Assembly: GCA_947488305.1 (NCBI GenBank)
Contig: CANKZM010000014.1
Span: 1-49,742, forward strand
DNA: 49,742 bases
Reading direction: 5' to 3'
Source of the DNA: an uncultured Roseobacter sp.
GTDB lineage: Bacteria; Pseudomonadota; Alphaproteobacteria; Rhodobacterales; Rhodobacteraceae
Position 1 is the stretch's first letter, and each line of letters begins with the position of its first letter. Made by a program: the position numbers and the translations under genes. Shown one piece after another: positions 1 through 7,392 of the stretch. The notes beneath the pieces are model-generated. The model saw only the letters and a list, made by a program, of their open reading frames with translations. It had not been told where the DNA came from and ran no database searches.

Positions 1-77
1 ACGATGGGTCTTTTCTTCGAAAAGAGCTTCCGGGTAATCGTAGGCCCAACCCTGCACATCTTGCGGCAAGGCAAGAA
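1..77. repeat. Left copy of 77-bp terminal direct repeat (circular contig overlap)
   Basis: These 77 bases are identical to the last 77 bases of the window (49666-49742). They lie inside iolD, and the reading frame from the right end continues in register here. I read this as the overlap left when a circular molecule is written as a linear contig, not as a biological repeat. Removing one copy gives a circle of 49,665 bp. Confidence 0.93.
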
Positions 78-630
78 AGGCCGGGCCGCAATCGGCGGGG
101 TCCAGCATCGTCGCGATGGCTGCGGGCAGAGATTGGATGACCTGCGCGGGGTGGGTGATCCGGTCCCAGAACCGGCTTACCGCTTTGAACCCGTCGTTCA
201 GCCCGAGGGCGGGATTCCCATAGTGTTCAAGCTGTTGCAGCACCGGATCGGGCAGGCGGGTCAGGAAGGTATCTCCGCAGAGCATCAGCATGGGCAGGCG
301 GTTGGCATGGGCCAATGCGGCAGCTGTCATCAGGTTCGCCGTACCCGGCCCGGCAGACGCCGTGCAGAACATGAAGCGCTGCCGCAGATGGTATTTGGCA
401 TAGGCCGCAGCCGCAAATCCCATGCTCTGTTCGTTCTGACCCCGGTAAAGGGGCAGCGTATCGCGCACCTCGTAGAGCGCCTCGCCCAAACAGGTGACAT
501 TGCCATGCCCGAAGATTCCGAAACCACCGCCACAGAGGCGTTGTCTTTCACCGTCGATCTCGATGAACTGGGCATTGAGATAACGAATGATGGCCTGCGC
601 TGTCGTCAGGCGAATAGTCTTGTCGGTCAT
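1..630 (-). CDS. iolD: IolD, N-terminal part (3D-trihydroxycyclohexane-1,2-dione hydrolase); gene continues at the right end
   Basis: This is the start of the ThDP-dependent hydrolase that opens the ring of 3D-(3,5/4)-trihydroxycyclohexane-1,2-dione to 5-deoxy-glucuronate in inositol catabolism. The ATG is at 630-628 on the minus strand, with a GGAGGGGG Shine-Dalgarno just upstream. The frame has no stop down to base 1. It joins in register with the frame at 48430-49742, giving a 621-residue protein, close to the family length of about 610-640. The N-terminal pyrimidine-binding domain carries the expected ThDP-activating glutamate (E67 in the segment RGQNEQSMGF). It is the first gene of the minus-strand operon iolD-iolC-iolB-iolJ-iolG and is divergent from the dehydrogenase at 747. 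The operator palindrome at 710-725 lies between the two. Confidence 0.93.
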   Translation of the reverse strand, partial: MTDKTIRLTTAQAIIRYLNAQFIEIDGERQRLCGGGFGIFGHGNVTCLGEALYEVRDTLPLYRGQNEQSMGFAAAAYAKYHLRQRFMFCTASAGPGTANLMTAAALAHANRLPMLMLCGDTFLTRLPDPVLQQLEHYGNPALGLNDGFKAVSRFWDRITHPAQVIQSLPAAIATMLDPADCGPAFLALPQDVQGWAYDYPEALFEEKTHR

Positions 631-670
631 GTCCGGGCCCCCTCCACTGCAATCTTTCAGGCCATGATGA

Positions 671-701
671 TTGACGCTTGACCTGATGCGCAGTTTATAG
701 A
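671..701 (+). promoter_or_regulatory. Candidate promoter for the 747-3908 operon
   Basis: TTGACG at 671-676 is followed after 17 bases by TTTATA at 694-699, or after 19 bases by TATAGA at 696-701. Either fits a sigma-70-type promoter for the plus-strand genes. The LacI-type palindrome at 710-725 would then cover the transcription start and the first transcribed bases, a classic repressing position. This is a motif match only. Confidence 0.4.
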
Positions 702-709
702 TACCCGTG

Positions 710-725
710 TTGCAACCGGTTGCAA
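710..725. promoter_or_regulatory. LacI-family operator, copy 1 (inositol regulon)
   Basis: TTGCAACCGGTTGCAA is a perfect 16-bp palindrome with a central CG, the usual form of LacI/GalR-family sites. It lies in the 116-bp gap between divergent iolD (start 630) and the dehydrogenase gene (start 747). An identical copy, identical over 19 bases when TAT is included on the right, is at 7292-7310 between the LacI-family gene and its divergent transporter operon. That links the repressor at 6238-7236 to both loci. A TTG codon at 720 is in frame with the downstream gene but falls inside the operator, so I do not use it as a start. Confidence 0.85.
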
Positions 726-746
726 TATCTTTTTTGGGAGGGTGCC

Positions 747-1850
747 ATGGGGGAAATCGGGATTGGCATCGTCGGTGGTGGCTACATGGGCAAGGCCCAT
801 GCGGTGGCCATGAGTGCGGTGGGCGCTGTTTTCAACACCGCCCTGCGCCCGCGTCTGGAGATGATTGCGGCGTCCTCCGATGCCTCCGCAGAACGCTATG
901 CCAAGGCCTATGGGTTTTCTCGCAGCACGGGGGATTGGCGTACGCTTGTCACAGACCCCAAAGTGGCTGCGATTGTCATTGCGTCACCCCCTGAAACGCA
1001 TCTGGAAATAACGCGTCTTGCCGCTGAAGTCGGCAAACCGATTTTTTGTGAAAAGCCTTTGGGATCATCTGTCGCGGATGCAACTGCGATGACCGAGACC
1101 GTGGAAGCGGCTGGTGTCGTGAACATGATTGGGTTCAATTATATTCGCACGCCGGCGTCGCAGTTTGCGCGTCAGTTGATCGCGGACGGGGTCATTGGCG
1201 ATGTCACGTGGTTTCGGGGCGAGCATACCGAGGATTTCTACGCCGACGCCGAGGAGCCCGCCACATGGCGCGCCCAGGGCGAAGCCAACGGCTGCATGGG
1301 GGATCTCGCTCCGCATATGATCAATGCGGCCTTGGCGCTGATCGGGCCCATCGGGTCGGTCATGGCCGAGATTGAGACCGTGCATGACAGTCGCGGCGGC
1401 GTCGCTGTGACCAATGACGATCAGGGTCAGATCATGTGCCGCTTTGAGCGCGGCGCGATGGGACATCTGTTCTTCAGCCGCACCGCGACGGGCCGCAAGA
1501 TGGGCTACATCTACGAGATCACCGGCACCAAGGGTGCGATCCGTTTCAATCAGGAAGATCAGAATGCGGTCTGGCTCTATAAGGCTGAAGGGCCAGAGGC
1601 GGAGCGTGGATTTCGCCAGATTCTAACAGGCCCCGCGCATCCTGATTATGAGCCCTTCTGCCTTGGGCCGGGGCATGGCACTGGCTATCAGGACCAGATC
1701 ATCATCGAAGCGCGCGATTTCCTTGCCGCGATCGAGACAGGCACTTCGCTATGGCCCACGTTCCGCGACGGGCTTGAGGTCAGCGCAGTGGTCGAGGCTG
1801 CCCGTCAGTCAAACAGAACGCGCGGCTGGCAAGACTTAACAACTCCATAA
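747..1850 (+). CDS. Gfo/Idh/MocA-family NAD(P)-dependent oxidoreductase (inositol-cluster dehydrogenase A)
   Basis: This 367-residue dehydrogenase belongs to the family that includes inositol 2-dehydrogenase and scyllo-inositol dehydrogenases. The N-terminal Rossmann fold shows GGGYMGKAHA near residue 10. The family CEKPLG motif follows, and then GDLAPHMI, which supplies the catalytic Asp/His-type residues in the C-terminal barrel half. The ATG at 747 is preceded by GGGAGGGTGCC. Family members oxidise or reduce hydroxyls on cyclitols and sugars. The position directly before iolE and under the shared operator suggests it acts on an inositol isomer, an inosose or a derivative. The canonical IolG is encoded at 44643-45632, so this is an extra activity whose exact substrate I cannot tell from sequence. 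Confidence 0.85.
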   Translation: MGEIGIGIVGGGYMGKAHAVAMSAVGAVFNTALRPRLEMIAASSDASAERYAKAYGFSRSTGDWRTLVTDPKVAAIVIASPPETHLEITRLAAEVGKPIFCEKPLGSSVADATAMTETVEAAGVVNMIGFNYIRTPASQFARQLIADGVIGDVTWFRGEHTEDFYADAEEPATWRAQGEANGCMGDLAPHMINAALALIGPIGSVMAEIETVHDSRGGVAVTNDDQGQIMCRFERGAMGHLFFSRTATGRKMGYIYEITGTKGAIRFNQEDQNAVWLYKAEGPEAERGFRQILTGPAHPDYEPFCLGPGHGTGYQDQIIIEARDFLAAIETGTSLWPTFRDGLEVSAVVEAARQSNRTRGWQDLTTP

Positions 1851-1870
1851 GGACCAAGGGAGCACCGAAA

Positions 1871-2764
1871 ATGACGATTAGAATTGGCAATGCCCCCTGC
1901 TCATGGGGTGTCGAGTTTGCGGATGATCCGCGCAACCCTGCATGGCGCGATGTACTGCGCGAAAATGCCGACGCCGGGTACAAGGGCATCGAGCTTGGGC
2001 CCGTGGGGTTCATGCCCGAAGACCCCGCGTTGCTGGCTGAAGCGCTGGCGGAGCATGATCTGGAGTTGATCGGCGGGGTGGTGTTCCGGCCCTTCCATGA
2101 TCCCGACGCTTGGGAGGATGTGCTGGACGGATCCGTGCGCACCTGCAAGGCGCTCGAGGCGCATGGCGCTCAGCACTTGGTTCTGATCGATTCCATCTCA
2201 GCGCGGCGGGCCGGGACTGCTGGTCGGGTTGCTGACGCCGAGCAGATGGATAGCGCGGAATGGGGAGCCTACCGCGACCGGATCGCCCATGTGGCCAAGA
2301 TGGGCGCGGAAGACTACGGGCTCACCGTCGGCATCCACGCGCATGCGGCGGGCTTCATGGATTTCGAGCCGGAGTTGGAACGCCTGCTGAGTGAAGTGGA
2401 TGAAAGCATCCTGAAAATCTGTTTCGATACAGGACATCATTCCTACGCCGGGTTTGATCCCGTCGCCTTCATGGAACGCTACATCGACCGGATCAGCTAT
2501 ATGCACTTCAAGGACATCGACCCAAAGGTCAAAGCGGATGTGATCGCCAAAGGCACGGGCTTCTATGACGCCTGCGGGCAGGGGATTTTCTGCAACCTCG
2601 GGGACGGGGACGTGGATTTTCCCCGGGTGCGGCAGATTCTGTTGGAGAATGGCTTTGAAGGCTGGTGCACGGTCGAGCAGGATTGCGACCCGACACTGCC
2701 GGACACGGATAGCCTGAGGGATGCCAAGATCAACCGCGACTACCTGCAATCCATAGGGTTCTGA
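1871..2764 (+). CDS. iolE: IolE, 2-keto-myo-inositol (inosose) dehydratase
   Basis: A 297-residue TIM-barrel protein of the AP-endonuclease-2/sugar isomerase fold, the usual length for IolE. It opens with the family-typical IGNAPCSWGVEFADDP. Later segments FDTGHHSYAG, MHFKDI and TVEQD carry the barrel's metal-binding Asp/His/Glu residues. IolE dehydrates scyllo-inosose to 3D-(3,5/4)-trihydroxycyclohexane-1,2-dione, the substrate of IolD, which is transcribed divergently a kilobase away. It starts 20 bases after the upstream dehydrogenase stop, behind GGGAGC, and ends 10 bases before the next dehydrogenase, so the three form one operon. A related inosose isomerase (IolI-like) is possible, but the N-terminal signature favours IolE. 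Confidence 0.88.
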   Translation: MTIRIGNAPCSWGVEFADDPRNPAWRDVLRENADAGYKGIELGPVGFMPEDPALLAEALAEHDLELIGGVVFRPFHDPDAWEDVLDGSVRTCKALEAHGAQHLVLIDSISARRAGTAGRVADAEQMDSAEWGAYRDRIAHVAKMGAEDYGLTVGIHAHAAGFMDFEPELERLLSEVDESILKICFDTGHHSYAGFDPVAFMERYIDRISYMHFKDIDPKVKADVIAKGTGFYDACGQGIFCNLGDGDVDFPRVRQILLENGFEGWCTVEQDCDPTLPDTDSLRDAKINRDYLQSIGF

Positions 2765-2774
2765 GGGCAGCACC

Positions 2775-3908
2775 ATGAAAAAACTCAACTGGGGTATGAT
2801 CGGCGGCGGCATGGGCAGCCAGATCGGACCGGCGCACCGGCTCGGCGCGCAGGCGGACGGCAATTTCATGCTGGCCGCGGGCGCTTTGGATGTGGATGCC
2901 GAAAAGGGCCGCACCTATGCGCAGTCTTTGGGTGTTGCTGCGGACCGCGCCTATGGCGACTGGCAGGAGATGCTGGCGGGTGAACGAAACCGGGATGACC
3001 GGGTTGATCTGGTCACCGTTGCTACGCCGAACTCCACCCATTTTGAGATTACCAAGGCCTTTCTGGAAGCCGGTTTCAACGTGCTGTGCGAAAAGCCGAT
3101 GACCATGACCGTGGAAGAGGGCGAGGAAATCGTGCGCGTGGCCAAGGCGTCGGGTAAAATCTGCGCGGTGAACTACTGCTATTCGGCCTATCCGATGGTG
3201 CGCGAAATGCGCCAGATGGTGGCGACGGGGCAGGTGGGTAAAGTCCGTCTGATCGTCACCAATTTCAGCCATGGCCATCATGGGGATGCGACAGATGCGG
3301 ATAACCCGCGGGTGCGCTGGCGGTATGACCCGACGATGGCGGGTGTTTCCGGGCAGTTTGCCGATTGCGGCATCCACGCATTGCATATGGCAAGCTTCAT
3401 CGCCGGGGATCAGGTGCGCAAGCTGTCCGCCGATTTCGCCTCGACCATCCCCAGCCGCGTGCTGGAAGATGACGCGATGGTCAATTTCCGCATGGAGGGC
3501 GGCACCGTCGGGCGGCTCTGGTCCTCTTCGGTGGCGATCGGGCGGCAGCACGGGTTCGACATTCAGGTCTTTGGCGAGACCGGCGGCATGCGGTGGGCGT
3601 CCGAGCAGCCCAACCAAGTTTATTACACCCCCGTCGGCGGGCGCACGCAGATTATGGAAAAGGGCGAGGGCGGATTGTCGGACGAGGCCACGCGCCTCAG
3701 CCGTGTGGCCATCGCGCACCCTGAAGGGTTCCCCTTGGCGGTGGCCAATATCTATGTTGATCTCGCGGCCGCGATCCGAGGTGAAACGCGCGATGCTCTG
3801 CCCCTGGCAGAGGACGGTTTACGCTCCATGGCGGCCGTTTATGCGGCAGTTGATTCTGCAGTTCAGGAAGGCAAATGGGTAGACGCACGTCCGCCAATGT
3901 TCAGGTAA
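2775..3908 (+). CDS. Gfo/Idh/MocA-family oxidoreductase (inositol-cluster dehydrogenase B)
   Basis: A 377-residue dehydrogenase with Rossmann motif MIGGGMGSQIGPAHR at the N-terminus, LCEKPMT around residue 110, and GQFADCGIHALHM carrying the Asp/His pair in the substrate domain. The ATG at 2775 follows GAGGGCAGCACC. It is the third gene of the 747-3908 operon. It is clearly different from dehydrogenase A and from IolG at 44643, so the replicon carries three such enzymes. In known cyclitol regulons extra family members interconvert scyllo-, D-chiro- and myo-inositol or act on methylated inositols. Which of these applies here is inference. Confidence 0.85.
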   Translation: MKKLNWGMIGGGMGSQIGPAHRLGAQADGNFMLAAGALDVDAEKGRTYAQSLGVAADRAYGDWQEMLAGERNRDDRVDLVTVATPNSTHFEITKAFLEAGFNVLCEKPMTMTVEEGEEIVRVAKASGKICAVNYCYSAYPMVREMRQMVATGQVGKVRLIVTNFSHGHHGDATDADNPRVRWRYDPTMAGVSGQFADCGIHALHMASFIAGDQVRKLSADFASTIPSRVLEDDAMVNFRMEGGTVGRLWSSSVAIGRQHGFDIQVFGETGGMRWASEQPNQVYYTPVGGRTQIMEKGEGGLSDEATRLSRVAIAHPEGFPLAVANIYVDLAAAIRGETRDALPLAEDGLRSMAAVYAAVDSAVQEGKWVDARPPMFR

Positions 3909-4014
3909 CGTCCACAATTTGCCTGAAATAGCGGCACTGTCACAACGGGCTGCTACCACCGGTTGAATGTGTGATAATTATCGCAAAAAAGGCCTCGGCG
4001 CGGGGCTTTGGCGC

Positions 4015-4032
4015 GGTGCAATTGTTTGCACC
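4015..4032. promoter_or_regulatory. Inverted repeat in the leader of the VPLPA-CTERM gene
   Basis: GGTGCAA (4015-4021) and TTGCACC (4026-4032) form perfect 7-bp arms around a 4-base spacer, 53 bases before the ATG at 4086. It could be an operator or an mRNA hairpin. It is not the inositol operator. The rest of the 177-bp gap from 3909 to 4085 shows no other clear element. Confidence 0.35.
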
Positions 4033-4085
4033 TTGGTTTCCAAAATGTTAATTCTACGCCCAATATTGAGCGAAAGGGTACGAGT

Positions 4086-4733
4086 ATGAAAATGGTTTCG
4101 ACATTGGCCGCAGCGGCATTGATGCTGTCGGCAGTGGCAGCCTCTTCGGCGACATACACATGGACCGAAGGAAATAATGACAACCGAAAACTGGTGGCGG
4201 GCTCCCTCGATTTGGAGGATGCGTCCCCCGGTATGCCTGGATTTGATCTTGGCGACTTCAATTCCAATGATGCGTTGCAAATCCACGGCCGGATCGTCGG
4301 ATCGCAGGATGTGTTTTCGTACTCCTTCACAATGGAGAAGCAATTCTCCGTCGTATTCGACCTTGACGGTTACTTCCTTGACGAGGGCGGTTTCGAAAGT
4401 GACTCCGGCCTGGTCGGGCAACGTCGCCGCGGCGGAAACCCGACGCCGGGGTATTCCATGAAAGGTGTCAAATTCACCCTGTCCGGTGGCGGTGAGACCG
4501 AGAGCCGGTCTTTCGTGACCGATGTGCTGGACGGCGCGGACCCATTCATCTTTTTTGGCAACGGCGGCACCGAGTACACCTTGACAGTTGACGGGTCCGT
4601 TGGCCCTCAAACTGGCAGAGCGGCACTTTATGATCTGCGCGTCGAAGCGGTACCAGTGCCGGCGGCCGGACTGCTGCTGATCAGCGCGGTTGCGGGTATG
4701 GGCGTCATGTCGCGTCGCCGCAAAAGCAGCTGA
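4086..4733 (+). CDS. Secreted protein with VPLPA-CTERM-type sorting signal
   Basis: A 215-residue exported protein. Residues 1 to about 22 form a signal peptide (MKMVSTLAAAALMLSAVAASS). The C-terminus has the tripartite sorting signal of the VPLPA-CTERM type: a VPVPA motif, then a hydrophobic stretch (AGLLLISAVAGMGVM), then the basic cluster SRRRKSS. Proteins of this type are recognised by exosortases in Rhodobacteraceae and anchored to, or released from, the cell surface. No exosortase is encoded here, so the host chromosome would have to supply it. The middle is a glycine- and aspartate-rich beta-type domain I do not recognise. I chose ATG 4086 because it begins the signal peptide and follows GAAAGG. 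A strong terminator follows at 4755. Confidence 0.8.
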   Translation: MKMVSTLAAAALMLSAVAASSATYTWTEGNNDNRKLVAGSLDLEDASPGMPGFDLGDFNSNDALQIHGRIVGSQDVFSYSFTMEKQFSVVFDLDGYFLDEGGFESDSGLVGQRRRGGNPTPGYSMKGVKFTLSGGGETESRSFVTDVLDGADPFIFFGNGGTEYTLTVDGSVGPQTGRAALYDLRVEAVPVPAAGLLLISAVAGMGVMSRRRKSS

Positions 4734-4754
4734 TCTTCAAGAAATTGCACGAGG

Positions 4755-4782
4755 AAGGGCCGAGTTTTCGGCCCTTTTTTCT
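4755..4782 (+). terminator. Rho-independent terminator after the VPLPA-CTERM gene
   Basis: AAGGGCCGA (4755-4763) pairs with TCGGCCCTT (4768-4776) around a 4-base loop, followed by a T-run to 4780. It lies 22 bases after the stop codon of the 4086-4733 gene and isolates it from the next gene. Confidence 0.88.
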
Positions 4783-4965
4783 TGTGAAAAAGAGATATCA
4801 GGATCATGCGATAACCTGCGCGGGCGCCGTTCCGCGCCTGTAACCCCCTTGTCCGTATGACCAGGTTTCGCGACCCCCGCTGAATTTCCGTTCAAGTTTA
4901 TCTGATAGCCCTTTGTTATCTTTTTTGTCCGACTTTCGCTTCGTGTTTTTTGTGGGGGAAAGACG

Positions 4966-6159
4966 ATGAACATGCAATTGACGGACGTTGTGGATACGGT
5001 GGCCTCACTCGGCCTGATGATGGTGCTTGGGTATGCCTACGCGCAATTGCATCATCGACTTCGTTTTCCAAAAGCAAGCCAGATTGTTCTTGGAGCCTTG
5101 TTCGGGCTGGCCGCGATCGTTCAAATGGTAAGGCCGTTTGAGCCCATGGAAGGGCTGATCATTGATTTCCGAAATATTCCCATCGCCATGGCCGGGGCCT
5201 TTCTGGGTGTTCGCGGTGCGCTGACTTGTCTCGCTTTTGCGGTGGCCATGCGCCTGAACCTTGGCGGCGTCGGGATGTGGTCCGGGGTTCTGGGAATGAT
5301 ACTGACCTTGGCAGGTGGTGCGTTTTGGGCCTGGTGCACACGGTCCAGCCCGAAGCGGGGTTTTGGTGCGATGATTTTTCTTGCGCTCGCCATGTCGATC
5401 CATCTTGGTGGTGCGTTGATTTTGCCAGAGGCCGCCCGGGATTGGTTCCTTGCGCAGGCCGCCTTGCCGCTGCTGATCGTCAACATGTTGGCCGTGCCCA
5501 TCGTCGGCTGCATCCTTGAAGGGGAAAGACTTCGGCTCCGGGACAAATGCCGCCTGCACGCCTCGGCAGCCTTTGACCCTGACACCGGTCTGCCCAACCT
5601 TGAAAGCTTCAAGCGTCAGTGCATGATCCGGGCAGTGGCGATGGACGACGGGTCGTACACGCAAGTCCTTGTGTTGCGCCTGCGGCTCTATCAAGTGCTT
5701 TCTACATGGGGCCGCCCGGCGCAGCGCAAGCAGCTTCTTGCAGCCATGAAACTGCGCGTTGAGACCGTGTTGCCAAAGGTGGACCTCGCCTGTTGCTACG
5801 GGGATCGCCTGTTGCTGATCCCTTTGACCCTCGAAGATCTGGTGCATCGCGAGGAGATGTTGGTCGACATTCGCCGCGCGGTGACCGAGGCCCCCTACGT
5901 TCTGGCCAACACCGAGCATTACGCAAACGTGGACTTGCACGTTCTGCCGCTGAACGAGGAAACTGAATTCAACGTGGCCCTCGAAAAGATGGCAACGGGA
6001 TCAAACAAGTTGGCCGCGAAAAAGGAACAGCCCGGTGTGGCCTACCCGCTGGTGCCGCAGATCTCTGGTGGAAAAGACTACAATAGCTCCACCGACAAGA
6101 TGTTTGCGAAACTTGAAGTGCTGTTGAACCAGAACAGGATCCCGGAGAGATCTGGCTAG
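4966..6159 (+). CDS. Membrane protein with 5TM-LytS-type sensor domain and degenerate GGDEF domain
   Basis: A 397-residue protein. Residues 1 to about 185 contain several hydrophobic helices with the 5TMR-LYT layout: VLGALFGLAAIVQMVRP, then a region reading IIDFRNIPIAMAGAFLG and MRLNLGGVGMWSG. The remaining part resembles the start of a GGDEF domain (FDPDTGLPNLESF near 204), but the active-site turn reads YGDRL at 278-282 instead of GGDEF. It is therefore unlikely to make cyclic-di-GMP. It may bind a nucleotide or be a remnant that signals by contact. ATG 4966 has a good GGGGGAAAG site. Its neighbour is a convergent LacI-family gene, with only 78 bases between stops. A role in linking a small-molecule or wall signal to behaviour is inference. 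Confidence 0.72.
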   Translation: MNMQLTDVVDTVASLGLMMVLGYAYAQLHHRLRFPKASQIVLGALFGLAAIVQMVRPFEPMEGLIIDFRNIPIAMAGAFLGVRGALTCLAFAVAMRLNLGGVGMWSGVLGMILTLAGGAFWAWCTRSSPKRGFGAMIFLALAMSIHLGGALILPEAARDWFLAQAALPLLIVNMLAVPIVGCILEGERLRLRDKCRLHASAAFDPDTGLPNLESFKRQCMIRAVAMDDGSYTQVLVLRLRLYQVLSTWGRPAQRKQLLAAMKLRVETVLPKVDLACCYGDRLLLIPLTLEDLVHREEMLVDIRRAVTEAPYVLANTEHYANVDLHVLPLNEETEFNVALEKMATGSNKLAAKKEQPGVAYPLVPQISGGKDYNSSTDKMFAKLEVLLNQNRIPERSG

Positions 6160-6208
6160 GCCAGCGCCCGGGATCTGGGCCTTTGCCGAAGGGAAGGGAT
6201 TCAGGCGA

Positions 6209-6230
6209 GGGGTCGGCCAAGGGGTCGGCC
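6209..6230. repeat. Short tandem repeat between convergent genes
   Basis: GGGGTCGGCC occurs at 6209-6218 and again at 6221-6230, separated by AA. It lies in the 78-bp gap between the stop codons of the sensor-like gene (6159) and the LacI-family gene (6238). The sequence can fold locally but has no T-run, so I do not call it a terminator. Confidence 0.5.
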
Positions 6231-6237
6231 CCGCATC

Positions 6238-7236
6238 TTAAGGCAGGGGGCGTAACGTTCCGCGCTCGATGATGTCGCAGGCAAACAGCCTGGCTTCCGG
6301 GTGGCGGTCGGGGGCGTCCAACATCGCCATCACAATGTCGATCGAGCTGTCAATTATTTCCCGAATGGGCTGGCGGATGGTTGTCAGGTTTATGTTCTGC
6401 CACCGTGACATATCCATATCGTTCAGCCCGATAATGCCTACATCTTCAGGCACGCGCAGACCGTTTTCGCGAAGTGCACTCAGAGCACCTACCGCGACGA
6501 CGTCATCGCCACAGAAGAAAGCTTCTGCCGGGTCTTTCCTGATCAGGTCAAGCATCTCTGCGCGTCCGGCATCAAATGAATAGGCGGTGGCAAAGCTCTC
6601 GGTTGCGGTGACGGTTTCATGCGCGTTGATGACTTCAAAGAATCCGGTGCGGCGATCTATCGTGGAGGTCGCTTCTGCGGGTCCACCCAGAAACGCCACC
6701 CTCTGATACCCCCGCGCGATCAGGGTCCGAGCCGCCATGCGGCCACACTCGATATTGTCGATGCCCACAACGTGGACCCGTGGGGCCGTCGCGAACTTGC
6801 CGAAGGAATGAACCACCGGGATGCGGGCCTTGTGAAAGGCCAGCGAGAATTCCGGCGACAGCGTCGAAGACGCGACAATTACCCCATCGACCGAATATTG
6901 CCGCAAGAGCCGCAGGGAATTTGCAGGATCGGTTTCGTCGGTCAGGTTGACCAGCAAAGGCCTCAACCCGCGATCCTGCAGGCTGCGTGTGAAGAGATCG
7001 AAGACCTGAAGAAACAAGGGGTTATGAAAGTTGTTGGAGATCAGCCCGATTAGCTTGGTCCTGCCGGTCGTCAGCGATGAGGCCAATGCGTTGGGGCTAT
7101 AGCCGAGCTCTTCAGCTGCTTTCTCAACCTTCTTGCGGGTTTTGACGGAAACTGATGCGCCTTCCGTAAAGGTACGGGAAACGGCGGAACGGGACACGCC
7201 TGCGCGTTCAGCGACATCTTTAAGGGTTACCGTCAT
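6238..7236 (-). CDS. LacI-family transcriptional repressor of the inositol regulon
   Basis: A LacI/GalR-family regulator of about 332 residues. The N-terminal helix-turn-helix reads TLKDVAERAGVSRSAVSRTF, followed by the hinge (LGYSPNALASSL) and a periplasmic-binding-protein-like effector domain. I prefer the ATG at 7236-7234, which has AGGATGGA just upstream. An in-frame ATG at 7251 would add five residues but has no visible ribosome site. The gene is divergent from the sugar importer at 7393, and the gap holds the perfect operator palindrome at 7292-7307. The same palindrome controls iolD and the 747 operon. The simplest reading is a repressor released by inositol or an early intermediate. 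The effector identity is inference. Confidence 0.88.
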   Translation of the reverse strand: MTVTLKDVAERAGVSRSAVSRTFTEGASVSVKTRKKVEKAAEELGYSPNALASSLTTGRTKLIGLISNNFHNPLFLQVFDLFTRSLQDRGLRPLLVNLTDETDPANSLRLLRQYSVDGVIVASSTLSPEFSLAFHKARIPVVHSFGKFATAPRVHVVGIDNIECGRMAARTLIARGYQRVAFLGGPAEATSTIDRRTGFFEVINAHETVTATESFATAYSFDAGRAEMLDLIRKDPAEAFFCGDDVVAVGALSALRENGLRVPEDVGIIGLNDMDMSRWQNINLTTIRQPIREIIDSSIDIVMAMLDAPDRHPEARLFACDIIERGTLRPLP

Positions 7237-7291
7237 TCCATCCTGTTGCATTTCGTTTCGGTTTAATCATTTGAACACAGCACAAGATTTC

Positions 7292-7307
7292 TTGCAACCG
7301 GTTGCAA
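7292..7307. promoter_or_regulatory. LacI-family operator, copy 2 (inositol transporter and repressor gene)
   Basis: A perfect palindrome TTGCAACCGGTTGCAA, identical to 710-725, and both copies continue with TAT on the right. TATAGA at 7308-7313 directly abuts it and may be a -10 element for the transporter operon. On the other strand the site is 41 bases upstream of the nearer ATG of the repressor gene (7251), so autoregulation is likely. Confidence 0.85.
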
Positions 7308-7392
7308 TATAGATCGACCTGTGCTTTTGTCTGCGTCGAAGGCGTACCAACGACCTTTATAATGGCTTCAAAAGTCACTTTTGGGAGGAACC

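Noticed and set aside
2730-3719. A 329-codon open frame on the minus strand
   Set aside because: It is antisense to the Gfo/Idh/MocA gene at 2775-3908, and its His/Arg-rich product matches nothing. It is an artefact of GC-rich codon use.
3951-3966. ACCACCGGTTGAA as a third inositol operator
   Set aside because: Only the central CCGGTTG agrees with TTGCAACCGGTTGCAA. The outer arms do not match and symmetry is lost.
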